Below, in pieces: positions 1 to 11,500 of a stretch of 64,000 bases of DNA. The notes under the pieces were generated by a model that saw nothing but the letters and a program-made list of their open reading frames with translations, was not told the DNA's origin and did no database searches. This DNA is from Chaunax sp. Z400 (taxonomy: Eukaryota > Chordata > Actinopteri > Lophiiformes > Chaunacidae), in contig CM075193.1 in the NCBI GenBank assembly GCA_037577475.1, forward strand, positions 5,902,685 to 5,966,684, written 5' to 3'. Each line of letters starts with the position of its first letter. Within the stretch, counting starts at the first letter, position 1. The translations under genes were made by a program, and so were the position numbers.

Positions 1-28
1 AGTTGCATAATATGTTTTTTTCTTTTAG

Positions 29-162
29 ATTAACAAACAAAATGAGCAGATGCATGGCCTGCTGGCCATCGCTCTCACCATGTACCCGATGCGCATCGAT
101 GAGAGCATTCACACCCAGCTGAGGGAGAAGTACGGAGACAAGATGCTGCGAATGCAGAAAGG
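29..162 (+). CDS. eif3l: eif3l coding exon A
   Basis: Acceptor tttag before 29 and donor GTAAGA after 162. It encodes INKQNEQMHGLL to MLRMQKG and ends with two bases of a split Gly codon. Confidence 0.95.
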
Positions 163-2546
163 GTAAGAGAGAAATTTAAGGTTCGGCGTTTTGTCCATTA
201 CTAAATTATTTGCTCTATTGTTATGTAACATACAATAAAACACATTGCCTGTGGCTCTGAGCTATGGACCAGCTATAGCTCCTTTAAGATGTGGGGAATT
301 TAGTACTGGTATTTATGCCTGTAGTTTATTCTCAGTATGTGTGGTAATATTGTTTTTAATGACACAAATGTTCCCTTCTTCATGTCAGAGACCTGCAGGT
401 GTTCGAGGAGCAGTTCAGCTTCGCCTGCCCCAAGTTCTTGTCACCAGTGGTTCCAAACTACGACAACGTCCACCCCAACTACCACAAGGAGCCGTTCCAG
501 CAGCAGCTGAAGGTCTTTGCTGAGGAGGTGCAGCAGCAGGCCCAGCTCTCCACCATTCGCAGGTAGAACACATCAGCTTGTGTGTGGTGTGGTTAAAGAC
601 GCCCTTTGGAGTTTGGAGGAAACAAAAGATATTTTTCAAACACGATGATCGCATTTCTGTCCTTGTAAAACATTTTCCGAGCCACTTTTTGAAAGTATTT
701 TAAATCCTGCAGTTTACATCCATGTTTACCAGCTGGCATTCTTCTTCTTTCCTGTCTTTCTTTTCACACATAATCATGGATCATCAGAGGAATAACGTGA
801 ATACTGCTACTTCAGCTCTAAAACTCCACTGGGAACCATTAATGTACCATGAAATGATTATCAGACAGATTTTTTTGGTATAAGAAATGTTTTTTTAAAT
901 TCTTCTCCAACCCTTTTTTCCATCCCTGTGGCCCCGTTAGAAACACTCGGGTGTGATAGCCTGGTATCTATACATGTCATCTAAGTCACAGTGTGTTCTT
1001 TCAGCTTCCTGAAGCTGTACACCACCATGCCTGTGGCCAAACTGGCTGGATTCTTGGACATGAGTGAGCAGGAGTTCCGTATTCAGCTGCTCGTCTTCAA
1101 ACACAAGATGAAGAACCTGGTGTGGACCAGCGGCATCTCAGCTCTGGAAGGAGAGTTCCAGTCTGCTTCTGAGGTCGACTTTTACATTGACAAGGTGTGT
1201 TGATGTCTGTTGAATGAAAACGAGTCTTCACTTTGCTGTTTTGTCACATATTGTATAAATACTGTGAGGATTTGTCACAGACAGTATTTAAGATAAGATA
1301 AGATAAGATATCCCTTTATTAGTCCCACAGTGGGGAAATTTACACAAAGTTTATAATGTTTCTCCTAATTCAACCCACAAAAGTGATTTTTAAAAGGAAT
1401 TTCCCCACAGGCGACAAAAAGGAAGCCTATATTATTTATTGTTTACTGTATTCATGAATTATACCATGGTTATTATAAATAAAATGTTGTCACTCATAAA
1501 TTTGGTGTAAATGATTAAAATCGGTTGAAGAGGTGTGTTCAAACAGCTGCTAAAGACACTTTAGACGCAGAAAAGACAGGCTGGTGCAGTGAATACTTGA
1601 TGTGTTGCGTTTAAGGCCAAAGTTGAATAAGTTTTTCTTGACTCAACAACTGTCAAAATTGCATAGTTTTTAAGGGAATCTGGTGATGTGGTTAAACGAA
1701 CAATACGTTCACTAAACATCTGCAGCCGAGAGACTGAATGTAAACCAAATGGAAATCCGACAGTGTGTAATCATTGTGACTGTTGATGTGGCGTCTTGTT
1801 GTTCCAGAGGACGTCCTTTGAGTAGGCGGTCCTTCACTGTGGCCCGGGACACATTAGCATTCACACTGCTAAAAGAATGTGGCCACATGCATTTATACCA
1901 CCACTGAATGTGGTCCGACAGGATTACATTCCTCAATGCATCTCGGGGGCATTCAGACCTGTACTTAAAGCTGTCCACCAGTGATCTGATCACTCAGGAG
2001 GGATGATATCAAGTGTGAAGAGGGCCAGAGATTTTATTTTTGGGGAAAAAAAGAGTGAAAACTTCTATTAAATTAGAGAAAAATCCATGACATGAACTTT
2101 GATAAAGTGTTGAGTCGGCAGGGAATGACCCTTGAAATAGTTCTGCATGTTTGACGAGCTCTTTGTCCCTAACACTCCCACAGGACATGATTCACATCGC
2201 CGACACTAAAGTTGCTCGTCGGTACGGAGACTTTTTCATCAGGCAGATCCACAAGTTTGAGGAGGTGAGTGGTGAATCATCATGCCTCATTAAAAAGTAC
2301 TGGATGTTGGAGTTTCCATTTATTTTAAAGCCTCAACAACATCAGTTGAAATATTGTCACTGATACTAATCTCCCAAACACGCTCAGCTCTTCAGTGTCT
2401 GGTTCTGTTGCTGGCTGTGTTTGAAACAGTCCTTCCCGTCCATGATGTGAGTAAAAATTGCCTCTGTCTTCCTACAGTTGAACAGGACATTGAAGAAGAT
2501 GCCATCCACCAGCGCTGTGACTTCTGGGGCTGCCACAACCCGATGA
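29..2546 (+). CDS. eif3l: eif3l, eukaryotic translation initiation factor 3 subunit L, 3' part (five exons)
   Basis: Subunit of the cytosolic eIF3 complex, which helps load mRNA and initiator tRNA on the 40S ribosome. Coding exons 29-162, 389-562, 1005-1194, 2184-2264 and 2478-2546 have GT-AG borders and join in frame to 215 residues plus a TGA stop. They contain INKQNEQMHGLLAIALTMYP, the PNYDNVHPNYHKEPF stretch, FLKLYTTMPVAKLAGFLD and ARRYGDFFIRQIHKFEE, which are nearly identical to my memory of vertebrate eIF3L. This is roughly the last 215 of about 564 residues, including the C-terminal PCI-domain region; upstream exons lie before position 1. The human protein ends LNRTLKKMGQRP. Here LNRTLKKM is followed by a different tail, PSTSAVTSGAATTR. 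The gene converges on cdh23. Identification is certain; the exact C-terminus is slightly less so. Confidence 0.96.
389..562 (+). CDS. eif3l: eif3l coding exon B
   Basis: Acceptor catgtcag and donor GTAGAA. Encodes DLQVFEEQFSFACPKFLSP through QQAQLSTIR. The intron before it (163-388) holds nothing recognisable. Confidence 0.95.
1005..1194 (+). CDS. eif3l: eif3l coding exon C
   Basis: Acceptor ttctttcag, donor GTGTGT. Encodes SFLKLYTTMPVAKLAGF through SEVDFYIDK, part of the PCI-domain region of eIF3L. Confidence 0.95.
1195..2183 (+). other. eif3l intron with repeats
   Basis: Intron between exons C and D. At 1285-1400 it holds an AGATA-type run followed by the tail-like segment ttagtcccacagtgggg. 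Roughly 1790-2010 looks like a fish interspersed repeat whose class I cannot name. No coding signal found. Confidence 0.5.
1285..1400 (-). repeat. Non-LTR retrotransposon 3' tail-like repeat
   Basis: Read on the minus strand, a segment with tccccactgtgggactaata is followed by tandem TATCT units. This is a familiar 3' end of fish non-LTR elements. The clade is not determined. Confidence 0.45.
2184..2264 (+). CDS. eif3l: eif3l coding exon D
   Basis: Acceptor cccacag, donor GTGAGT; 81 nt in phase 0. Encodes DMIHIADTKVARRYGD through HKFEE. Confidence 0.95.
2478..2546 (+). CDS. eif3l: eif3l terminal coding exon
   Basis: Acceptor cttcctacag. Encodes LNRTLKKM, as in other vertebrates, then a 14-residue Ser/Thr/Ala-rich tail and TGA at 2544-2546. 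The usual short GQRP end is absent. Confidence 0.9.
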   Translation: MNRTLKKMPSTSAVTSGAATTR

Positions 2547-2596
2547 GTCTTAAAGTTTCTATTAATGATGAAAGCTTTTCTTTGTAACCTGGTATT

Positions 2597-2609
2597 AATA
2601 AATAATAAA
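2597..2609 (+). promoter_or_regulatory. eif3l: eif3l poly(A) signals
   Basis: Two AATAAA hexamers (2597-2602 and 2604-2609) lie about 50-60 nt after the eif3l stop, giving a very short 3' UTR. Confidence 0.75.
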
Positions 2610-2750
2610 GAGACAGATGGAGTGGTGTGTAAAAACTCTTTTTTTTTTCTCATACGTGTTTACTCTGAGCAACCACTAGATGGCAGTATTTACCAAACTG
2701 TCTCACTGCCTCAGCTGAGGTTACAAGTGAATTACATACAGTATGTATGG

Positions 2751-3606
2751 TATACTCAAGAAAAATATAAATGCAACACTTTTGTTTTTCCTTCCATTTT
2801 TCATGAGTTGAAGTAAAATATCTCAGATTTAGTCTGTGCACACAAAAGGTTTATCATGGCATCTGCCCTTGGAAATAATCCATCCACCTGGCAGGTGTAG
2901 CATATCGAGATGCTGATTGAACATGAACACAGGTGTCTTTAAGGGTGGTCACAATAAAAGGACTCACTAAGATGTGCAGTTTTATCACGATATCGCAGAT
3001 GTCACAAATTGTAAAGGAGGTTATGTTCCTTCCTCTTGAACACAGTGATGCAGGTGTAGCTCATTAAGGATCTCATTAAACAGCATCATTATTACACAGG
3101 TGTGCCTTGGGATGATATAGTAAAAGGCTACTCTAATCCGTACAGTTTGAAAAAAGACATTTATCTACTAAAAGTGGTTATGATGACCAGCTCCAGTCAG
3201 GTTAAGACCCCAGTGAGGATGGCGAGCATGCAGGTGAGCTTCCCTGAGACGCTCCCTGACAGTTTGTGCTGAGATTCTTTGGTTATTCAAACCAACACTT
3301 GTCTCAGCTGTCTGGGTGCCTGCAGACGCAGATGGAGAAGCCGGATGTGGGGGTCTTGGGCTGGCGTGGTTACACGTGACCTGCGGTAGCGAGGCCGGTT
3401 GGATGTACTGCCACATTGTTACCACATTGATGTCTTATTGTAGAGAAATGAACATTCACTTTACAGGTGGACATTCCTGCAGGCAGCATGCCATCTGCAC
3501 GCTCCCTCGAAACTTGCAACATCTGTGGCATGGTGTTAAAACTACATGCACACCTGGGCAATAATCATGTTGTTCAATCAGCGTGTTGATATGCTACACC
3601 TGTCAG
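2751..3606 (-). mobile_element. Decayed Tc1-like DNA transposon, internally deleted
   Basis: The left end at 2751 carries the terminal sequence with aaatgcaacacttttg typical of a fish Tc1-like family. Sub-terminal blocks (catccacctg...caggtgtagcatat, cacaataaaagg) recur inverted near 3540-3600. On the minus strand, 3168-3425 still reads a transposase piece: LNNQRISAQTVRERLREAHL, matching the DNA-binding region of Tc1/IS630 transposases. The catalytic DDE part is missing and the far terminus is truncated. It is a non-functional relic lying between the 3' ends of eif3l and cdh23. Confidence 0.85.
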
Positions 3607-3608
3607 GC

Positions 3609-3647
3609 CTTGTGTTTGTTCAAACTGTATGTGTGAACAAACACAAG
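3609..3647. repeat. Perfect 13-bp inverted repeat
   Basis: Arms CTTGTGTTTGTTC and GAACAAACACAAG flank a 13-nt loop. It sits just past the recognisable end of the Tc1-like relic, about 100 bp from the cdh23 poly(A) signal. Confidence 0.8.
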
Positions 3648-3743
3648 TTGTCACTAAGATTTCTCAGACCTCCAGAGTCTCTGCCATAGTTCGTTCCCTC
3701 CCACTGTCCCACTGACCGAGGTCAAAGGCCATTGCATATTTCT

Positions 3744-3749
3744 TTTATT
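3744..3749 (-). promoter_or_regulatory. cdh23: cdh23 poly(A) signal
   Basis: TTTATT on the + strand reads AATAAA on the cdh23 strand. It is the first such hexamer I found beyond the transposon relic. It sets an upper bound of about 1.4 kb on the 3' UTR; a nearer signal could also be used. Confidence 0.5.
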
Positions 3750-5179
3750 ATCACAGATCATCCAACATTTCTCAACACATTTATCAGGACTGATGACAGT
3801 GATGACAAAGAAATAAAAACTTACAAAATGGGGGTATAAAAATTAATCTTAGAAACACACCACTCATCAGAAACAGCGTCACGTCATACAAAGGAAAACA
3901 GAACAACATGTCACCATAGCACATTATACATACTCCAAACATCCAAAACGACCCCTTAATTATTTTGGGAAGCCAGAATTTTCTTCAAAAATATCTTTTA
4001 ATTCCATCACATTTTCTATAAAATAAAAAAATAAAGCAAACATTAATCTTTTTTTTTTTAAACATAACTCTTCAAGTCCCTCGTGGCAGTGTAAAATCCC
4101 TTTGGGCACAATGCCATCTTAACACACTTAAAAACTGGACAATTCATCTTTATTTCATCTTTTTGTCTTTTCTTTGACTGCCTTTAATATCAAATTTCTC
4201 AAAAGATGCAAAGTTTTTTTTTCTTCATGTGGCTCCAGTCTAAAATGTTCATCCTTCTTCCATCTTTAATATTCGAGAAGTCCTTCAGTTATTATTGAAG
4301 ATTCTTGTACATAACTGACCCCGGTCCCTAAGAAGCAGAGCTGGACCAGGGTCAGTTTGTTCATAGTTTCCCTGCAGACTGGGAGTGTTTGTGTTTTTGC
4401 CATGGATTCCAAAAAAGCGCTTTCATCAAACGACTACAGCACTTTCACAACTGCCCTTCTTGGTCTTGGTGCTGGTGAAAAGAGCACACTGTAATCATCG
4501 GAGGAAATAATTGAAGTGTTCTCTTGTCTCAAATGTCCATAATTTCCCAAGAACAAAATTTAAGTAACATCTGAAAGAGTCTTATTGTTCCATCTTCACT
4601 CTGTCAACACTGACTGCATTGTCTTGGTAAAAAGAAAAAATATCAGAACATGACAAAGAATTGTGTCATGTTCTCAGTGTCCCATTGATGGCCATCCGCT
4701 GGTCTGAGAGTGTGTGTCATTTTTGTGAGTGTGTATATTTGTGTTTGTGTGAGCGTATGGAGTCCAGGTATAACTTGAAAAGGATTAGTGAGAATGAGGC
4801 ACCTTCTGATGGTTTTAAGGTCTTGTTGACAGTTACATGCTTCTCCCATAGGGAGGCTTAGTCTCTCTTTTCCACTCAGCTCTTTGGGTGAAAGTCCATG
4901 ACACCACTTGGTTTGTCTCACTGAAGACAAGGGCCCTGCTTAAAATTTTCCATTTCCTTCCCTTGAAGTCCTTAATATGAGACCTTCAACATAAGATCAA
5001 CCCAATAGTGAGTAAGTCCTCCAGCAGGCTGTCTCACTGATGCGCTGAGGTTGACAGATGGACTTCCCTAGACTACACACACTCCTCCAGTCTTCCCCAA
5101 CCTTGTCAGGGTGGCGATGTGGAGGCACAAGGACACACACGAGTCGTGTTTGCGCTCAGACCAGCGAGGCCTCGGCTAG
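3744..5179 (-). other. cdh23: Probable cdh23 3' untranslated region
   Basis: AT-rich non-coding sequence directly after the cdh23 stop codon, with no convincing splice sites or protein similarity. Its end is inferred from the AATAAA at 3744-3749. Confidence 0.5.
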
Positions 5180-5521
5180 TCATAACTCTGTGATCTCCAG
5201 GGGACTTTCTGACAGGGTGTCCCCGTCCTTGTGACGGTGCATCGGGGTGGACTTCGCTGACTCTGTGCGGGCATTGCGCTCAGAGTAAAGCCCCCCGTCT
5301 GCATTCAGCGCCTCCAGAGAACGAGCCAAGGCCCGTTGATCGTCCTCCGGCAGGCTGTTGAGGTCAGAGGTCAGGAGGGTACCTGTGCTGCCGTGTACCA
5401 CATGTACGCCCTCGGGGCCCTTCAACTCCACAGGAAGCTTGTGCTTGAAGCGCAGGGTGCCGCGACCTCCGCCCATACTCAGACGCTCGTCCTCATCTTC
5501 GTCCAGATCACTCTGGATCAG
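5180..5521 (-). CDS. cdh23: cdh23 terminal coding exon w55
   Basis: 342 nt including TGA at 5180-5182. LIQSDLDEDEDERL, FKHKLPVELKGPEGVHVVHG, TDLNSLPE-like SDLNSLPEDDQ, ERNARTESAKSTPMHRHKDG, ending LEITEL. The last residues are a class I PDZ ligand that in mammals binds harmonin. Confidence 0.97.
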   Translation of the reverse strand: MIQSDLDEDEDERLSMGGGRGTLRFKHKLPVELKGPEGVHVVHGSTGTLLTSDLNSLPEDDQRALARSLEALNADGGLYSERNARTESAKSTPMHRHKDGDTLSESPLEITEL

Positions 5522-8500
5522 CTGTTGAAAGAGGGGAGAGGGGGAAGAATGACGAGCTGAGAATGAATAAAGCTGCTGATTAATTAGCAACACATCAGGT
5601 TAATTTAACAGCCTTTAAGTGATCTGGAAAGAGGGAAACCAATGGAAAGAAAAGCTTCAGGAGAGAAATTAGTAGATTATTTGGAGTGAAATACAGGAAC
5701 TTGGAAAAGTAGTGAGACCATAGATCAGCTGATAATAATAGTTTATGTATCAGGCCTGGTTTAAATAATTAGAAACATTAGCATTAAATTATTTTAGAGA
5801 ACTGCACCGATCTCATCAGAGAAACACACAAGTGAAGAAATTGCACTCAATTATCCATTCCATGCTCCACACACAGTCAAATTCAAGGTAGCAGAGATAG
5901 CAGAAATATCGAATAGAACCACGTCGGAGCTGCAGACAAAACGTGAGAATGAAAGATCCCTCTCCAGCCAACAGGACAGGGACAGCACAGCAGCAGGTGT
6001 AGATAGAGCATCAGTTTTTCCTGAGCCCACCTCAGTGACCGATGAGTGATCTCCCTGGCCGGTGGATACGGTGATGAGTCGAGCGGCAAAGAGCTTTTTT
6101 AGCCTGAGGTAGTCGTCCAGGACCACCTTGAGCAGGGAACCCTGACAGGACGGCAGTTAAGATCAAACATAATCCATAACACCATCCACCTTAAACAGCC
6201 TTACAGTAATCAGAAATGAGAATCTAAACTGCTGGGGTACAACAAGTCTGTGAAGTCCTCTGGTCTCGTCTCTGTTCGTAGTTCTCAGGACATACTAGAG
6301 GAGGTCTCCTGTCCTCTGACTTTGTACCTCAAGTGTGTTTTTTTTAGAAAGGATGGAGGCAAAGTACACAAAAAGAAATGCTTTTGAGCTGGGTAATCAT
6401 ACATCGGGTGTCTCACCTTGATAGGCCCCTCCCTCATGATCTGGCCCAGTTTAGCGATGTTGTCGTACTCCTGAATGGCTGCTCTCAAGTAACGATCATC
6501 CTCAGGCTTTGCTTGAGGCTCTCGACCAAAAGTGCCCTGTGGGGACGACACAGCTTATCGCTCAATAATAATGAGGTGTGAGTGGTGCTTACTTACAGGG
6601 CAATGCCTTGGTAAAAGATATAAATGTGTGTAATCCTGAGGGCGGTGGATTTACATTACTCTCTACGTGAAGTCGGTGTAAAACCTGGTGTAAAAACCTG
6701 GTGTAAAATACCATCTATTAAGCTCCTCCTCTGAGGATCATTGTGAAACGTAAATGAACTCAGATGAATGTTGGCACTGACGTGGGTGCGTGCAGGACTG
6801 TTCCACAGGTCGGTTATGTCACTCAGGTTCTCAGGCAGGTCATCCTCGTGGTCAGCCTGAGTGGCCAGCTCCAGGTTACGACAGAACGGGTCCAGCCACA
6901 CTGGGTTAGCCCTGAAGAGGCAAACGGCATGACACGGTAGCATTGGATCATGGGAGTTGTATTTTGATTGTTTAACAATCACCAATACAGACATGACTCA
7001 GGCAAATACGTTCATGGATGAGGTAATGTTTCAAAGTTTTATACATGTTCACGGTGTCTGACTTTCTCTTTAACTCTCTCCTGGAAGTCATAGAGCCAAG
7101 TGACCAATTGTAATGCATTGTTACCTTGAATAAAATGATAGATTTCTCTGGGTTTGAACATTTTTTGGTTTTCTCTTTTAAATCCCTCCCCAAAAAAACA
7201 TTTTTATAAAAACTCTTGAATTAATCTTTATTGTGTTTAAGTAATTCTTACCCTGCTTGTTGTTTTTACTCTATTAATTGTAATTTTCTCTTGTTTTTAT
7301 GTCTTGGTAAAGCACTGCTTTTGAAAAGTATTATTGTAAATAATGCTGTCATTAATATAAAAGCTTTTCCTCAGAATTAATGACTCATACCTAATGAAAA
7401 ACTGTTGAGGGAAATATTTAGGTAAAGAAATACATCACGTGATATTTGGTGTGAATGTCCTCTAAGCAATGTGTGACAAAGAGGTGTGAAAATAAAGCTG
7501 TTATCTCACCCTTCAAATGAGTACTTGTTAGTGTTAGGCATGTCCAGGATGTCCATTAGACCCTGGTTCCCTAGATGGTAGAGGACAGATGAGTTTTAGT
7601 CAAACAGCCTTGCTGCAGTAAACTGACATGTTCTGTACATAAACAGATGGTAGAAACCACATCCCATCATGAACAGCTGCTGGGACCGCTCCCTCAGTAA
7701 AGCTGCTTCTTACCTGTTGATCCTGCTACGATAGCTTTCAGCTTCCTCTGGTGTCTGCAACACAGCAAATGACACAGCATGTTCATGTCGCCGCTCACAC
7801 TGACGGCATGAAAACACGGTCATGACTGGGCATATTTCAAATAACACCATGAAATTAAAAATAAATCTACATCATTACAAAACTGCCTATTCTATCGAAG
7901 GCTTGAGGATCCTTACACTCTGCGATAGTGCCAGTTCATCGTGACGAACAAGATTCCTGCCAAGCACAGCAGCACAGCCAGGATAATGATGACCAGCTGG
8001 GAAAGAGAGAAAGGAAGTTAAAAAGCCCCAAAACATCAGCAACAATCTGTGGGGTCCAGGTCATCACACACCTGTAGTGTGGTGATGTCATCAGGCAGTT
8101 TGTCACTGACAGCCGGCTGAACGTCCACAACATTGTGTGTCCTGAACAGGTTTCTGAGCTGCTCTTTGTTCTCGTCAATCATCTGAATTACCCTGAAAAA
8201 CATGAAACACCAGCACACAGGATATAAGATAGTGTGAGAGGACAGGTAGGCCTCAATATGAATACGCTGTGTCAGATTTATTTCATTATGGAAGGTACAC
8301 CTTTCAACATCTAGGATGGTGTTGGTCTGATTGTTGACGACGTGGATGAGCATGTCAGTCTGAGCATAATTCACCCTGTCCTTCTTGTCCACGTGGAACT
8401 GGATAAAACGAGACAAAGACGCTCGAGATTTACTCAACACAAGCGAAAAAGTCAAAAGTTACAAAGACAAGATCTGCCATCCAAAGCCAAACCTGTATGT

Positions 8501-11500
8501 CATCTAAGTTGACAATGGCTCCAGTAATGTTGGACAGCAGGTTGATGAAGTCTTCCTGGTTTTCACGGACCACATCAGGAATCTCATTGAAGACTATCTT
8601 GACCCTCTGGTCATCTCGGAGAATATAAATATTCACGTTGGTGGTTGTGGAGTGTCCGGCGGAGTCGCATGCCAAGATCTCTAGCTGAAAGTAGCCTGGA
8701 TTAAAGGCCGTGAGGAGGTCGTGTGTTCGGATGATTCCATCCTTCAGACCTGTGGAAATCATGTGATAGAATATTGTTTCTAAATAAGAAAATTAATTTG
8801 GTTGGGTGGCGAAACAAGTTCATAGGGACTGCATGTATCATGCTGTACATTTGTGTCATATCTCTGGCCAGATGCACATCCATCTGAAACCTTGTGAGGG
8901 ATCTGAAAGCAGGCAGTGGTTACAGGGAACCACCCCTGACTGGGAGGAAGCAAATACACAACTACATGAAGTGTGAGGCTCAAATCATGTTGAGAGTCAA
9001 TCTGTGAAGACATTTCAATTCATTTTCTGATGAAAAAATATTTACTGACCGTGAAGTTAATTCTGCTAATGTTCTGTTAGAAAACAGACAAAACCAACTA
9101 TAGAATGGAGCACTGTAGAGATGTGCCTCTACTGAGACCCAACATTCCCTTTTAATTCAATTAAACCTAAATCAACATCATATTCAAAGATATGTCAAAG
9201 TCCTTCTTGTCTCACAGAATGGCCACTATTTCAGCTACACATTGGTGGTAGTTGCCGGTTTCTATCCCTATTTGTCACCACAGGGCAGCTGAAAAAAAGA
9301 ACATATTTCTAAATCAGCTAGATTGGAATTTTTATTTGGATCTGCACCAACTTGTACTCTCTTATAGATGCCAGCCTGCTAGTAATGCATGATTTTTAAA
9401 ATCAAGATCCATGCTGAAATTTAAAAAAAATGTGGAAAACTACCTTTTCTCACAATGTTAAAGAACGTGAAAACAAAATTACTGGATTCACTCCAAAATG
9501 TAAAGAGATTCTTCCTTGGTTCATTCCCAAAGCTTCCACCAAAATCCATCCAACATTAAATACAAGGTAGAGAACGAGTAAATGTCTCTGCTGCATACAA
9601 AGCTCACCTATGATGAAGAAGTTACCAACATCTTCACTGCCATTGCTCTGTGACTGGAAGTAGCGCATTGTCACAATGTGGTACTCGACCACGCTGTTGT
9701 TGCCGATGTCATTATCTATAGCTATGACCTTGATCAGCTCTGAGCCCACTTTGGCGTTTGCTGCAACTCCTGCAATAAGAAAGCAAAGAGGAAAGGTTAT
9801 GGTGGTTCTGCATAGACCATCACACATACAAGAAAGAACACACACTACCTGCAGTGTACTCCGCTTTAATGAAGCGTGGTTTCTGGTCATTGATGTCTTC
9901 CAGCTCAACGCGGACTTCCAGCAGGCTGGGATCACGGCCGGGGTCCAGGGCTCTGGCCCGTGCTGCCCTCTGGCCCCTGGGAGGAGTCCAGCTCCTGTTG
10001 CTAGAGGACTTGATGATGATGGAGTAGACTGGAGTCTCCTCCCGGTCCAGATCCCTGTGCAACTTCAGCTCTCCTTCTAGACTCAAGCCAAAGTTTCCAT
10101 CACTGTTTCCCCCTGCAGGAAGACATTGAAAGGATGTGTGTTCAGTCATCTAAAGCACTAAAGGAATGAGCTTTTAATAGAAAAGAAAGACAGAGGGATC
10201 TACACAAATGTCCCCATTATGCCAGGGCTTTTGGAGTAAGTAAGGGGACTTTCATCTGACCACACAAAGGAAACAAAAGCTTCCTGACAAATAACTGGTA
10301 TGGAAGAGGAAGAACTATCCTTCACTCCTGAGATCCAGGACTTTAACTTCAAAGGTGGGGAAAACATCTTAAAACACAATTTAAACATGAACAGCAGCAT
10401 CAACAACATGTTGCTGTGTCTGCAGGATACTCTATCACCTGCGATGAAGTAGTAGACGACAGCGTTGGAGCCCTCATCTGCGTCCACAGCCCTGGTTACG
10501 TTCCCCACAACGGTACCGGGACGGGAGTGCTCAGGCACTGTTAGCGTCTGGTAAGGCAGGCTGCCACGCTGAGGTGTACACACACACAAACAGGCTGATA
10601 TCAGATCTTATTCACAGATAACCTGCTGTGACTGATTGGGAGAGCTTCATACTCACAGGTGGTTTGAGGAAGACGGGTTCATTGTCGTCAATATCCAACA
10701 GCGCCACCTGCAGAGGCTGTGTGGTCTCGTAAGGCACTGGCTGGCCCATGTCACGGGCTACAATGATGAGCTGAGGGAGTCGTTTGCACATAGTTAGAGA
10801 CATACCTGCACACTTTTGTGCATTAAGTGCACATACTACACAGCTGACTCACGCTGAGGAGGGCCTGCTTTTCCCGGTCCAGTTTCACAGTAGTCGTGAT
10901 GACTCCAGACATGGCATCGATGTGGAAGTTTTCCCAGTCTCTGTTGCCAGCTCCAGTCTGCAGGAAGGCATAGCGCACCTCTCCGTTCACCCCCTCGTCA
11001 GAGTCTGTTGCATGTACCTCATACACTGGCAGGCCTGGGGGCTGCTCCTACATGGAGGGTGAAGAGGGTCAGCATGTGCATGTTTGAACTTAACAAACAA
11101 ATGCATCTTTAAAGGCCAGCTGCAAAATAAAGATTTAAAGATTTACAGATTGTTTCTTGAATCAGAACCTTTTACCCCACAGACTTTTCGACACATCATA
11201 GGAGGAATAGGACAGGTGTAATTAACTTAACTTAAAGTGGCAGAGCCATTATTTGCTTTTCACTTCCTTCAACATTGCTAGATAAGGCTTTTTTTCTATC
11301 AGTCACAAATAAACTACTTGACAGATTTTCATGAAATTTGGTGGAAGAGTGGGGCATGTATCAAAAAAGGAAGAGTAGCATTCCCTGTAGGACCTTGGTG
11401 GAGGTATTGTGACGGCCCTCCTGTTTAGTAGAGCCTGCTTTCCCCCCTGTTTGTGTGTCTAATGTTTTGCAGGTCTCTGGTAGGTGGAGTGGCTGTACCT

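Noticed and set aside
3168..3425. 85-codon open frame that could pass for a small gene
   Set aside because: It is the DNA-binding part of a decayed Tc1-like transposase with matching transposon sequence on both sides.
5522..5593. Extension of the last cdh23 exon upstream
   Set aside because: The frame is open but an acceptor lies at 5522-5523, and the sequence beyond it does not match the conserved tail. It is intron.
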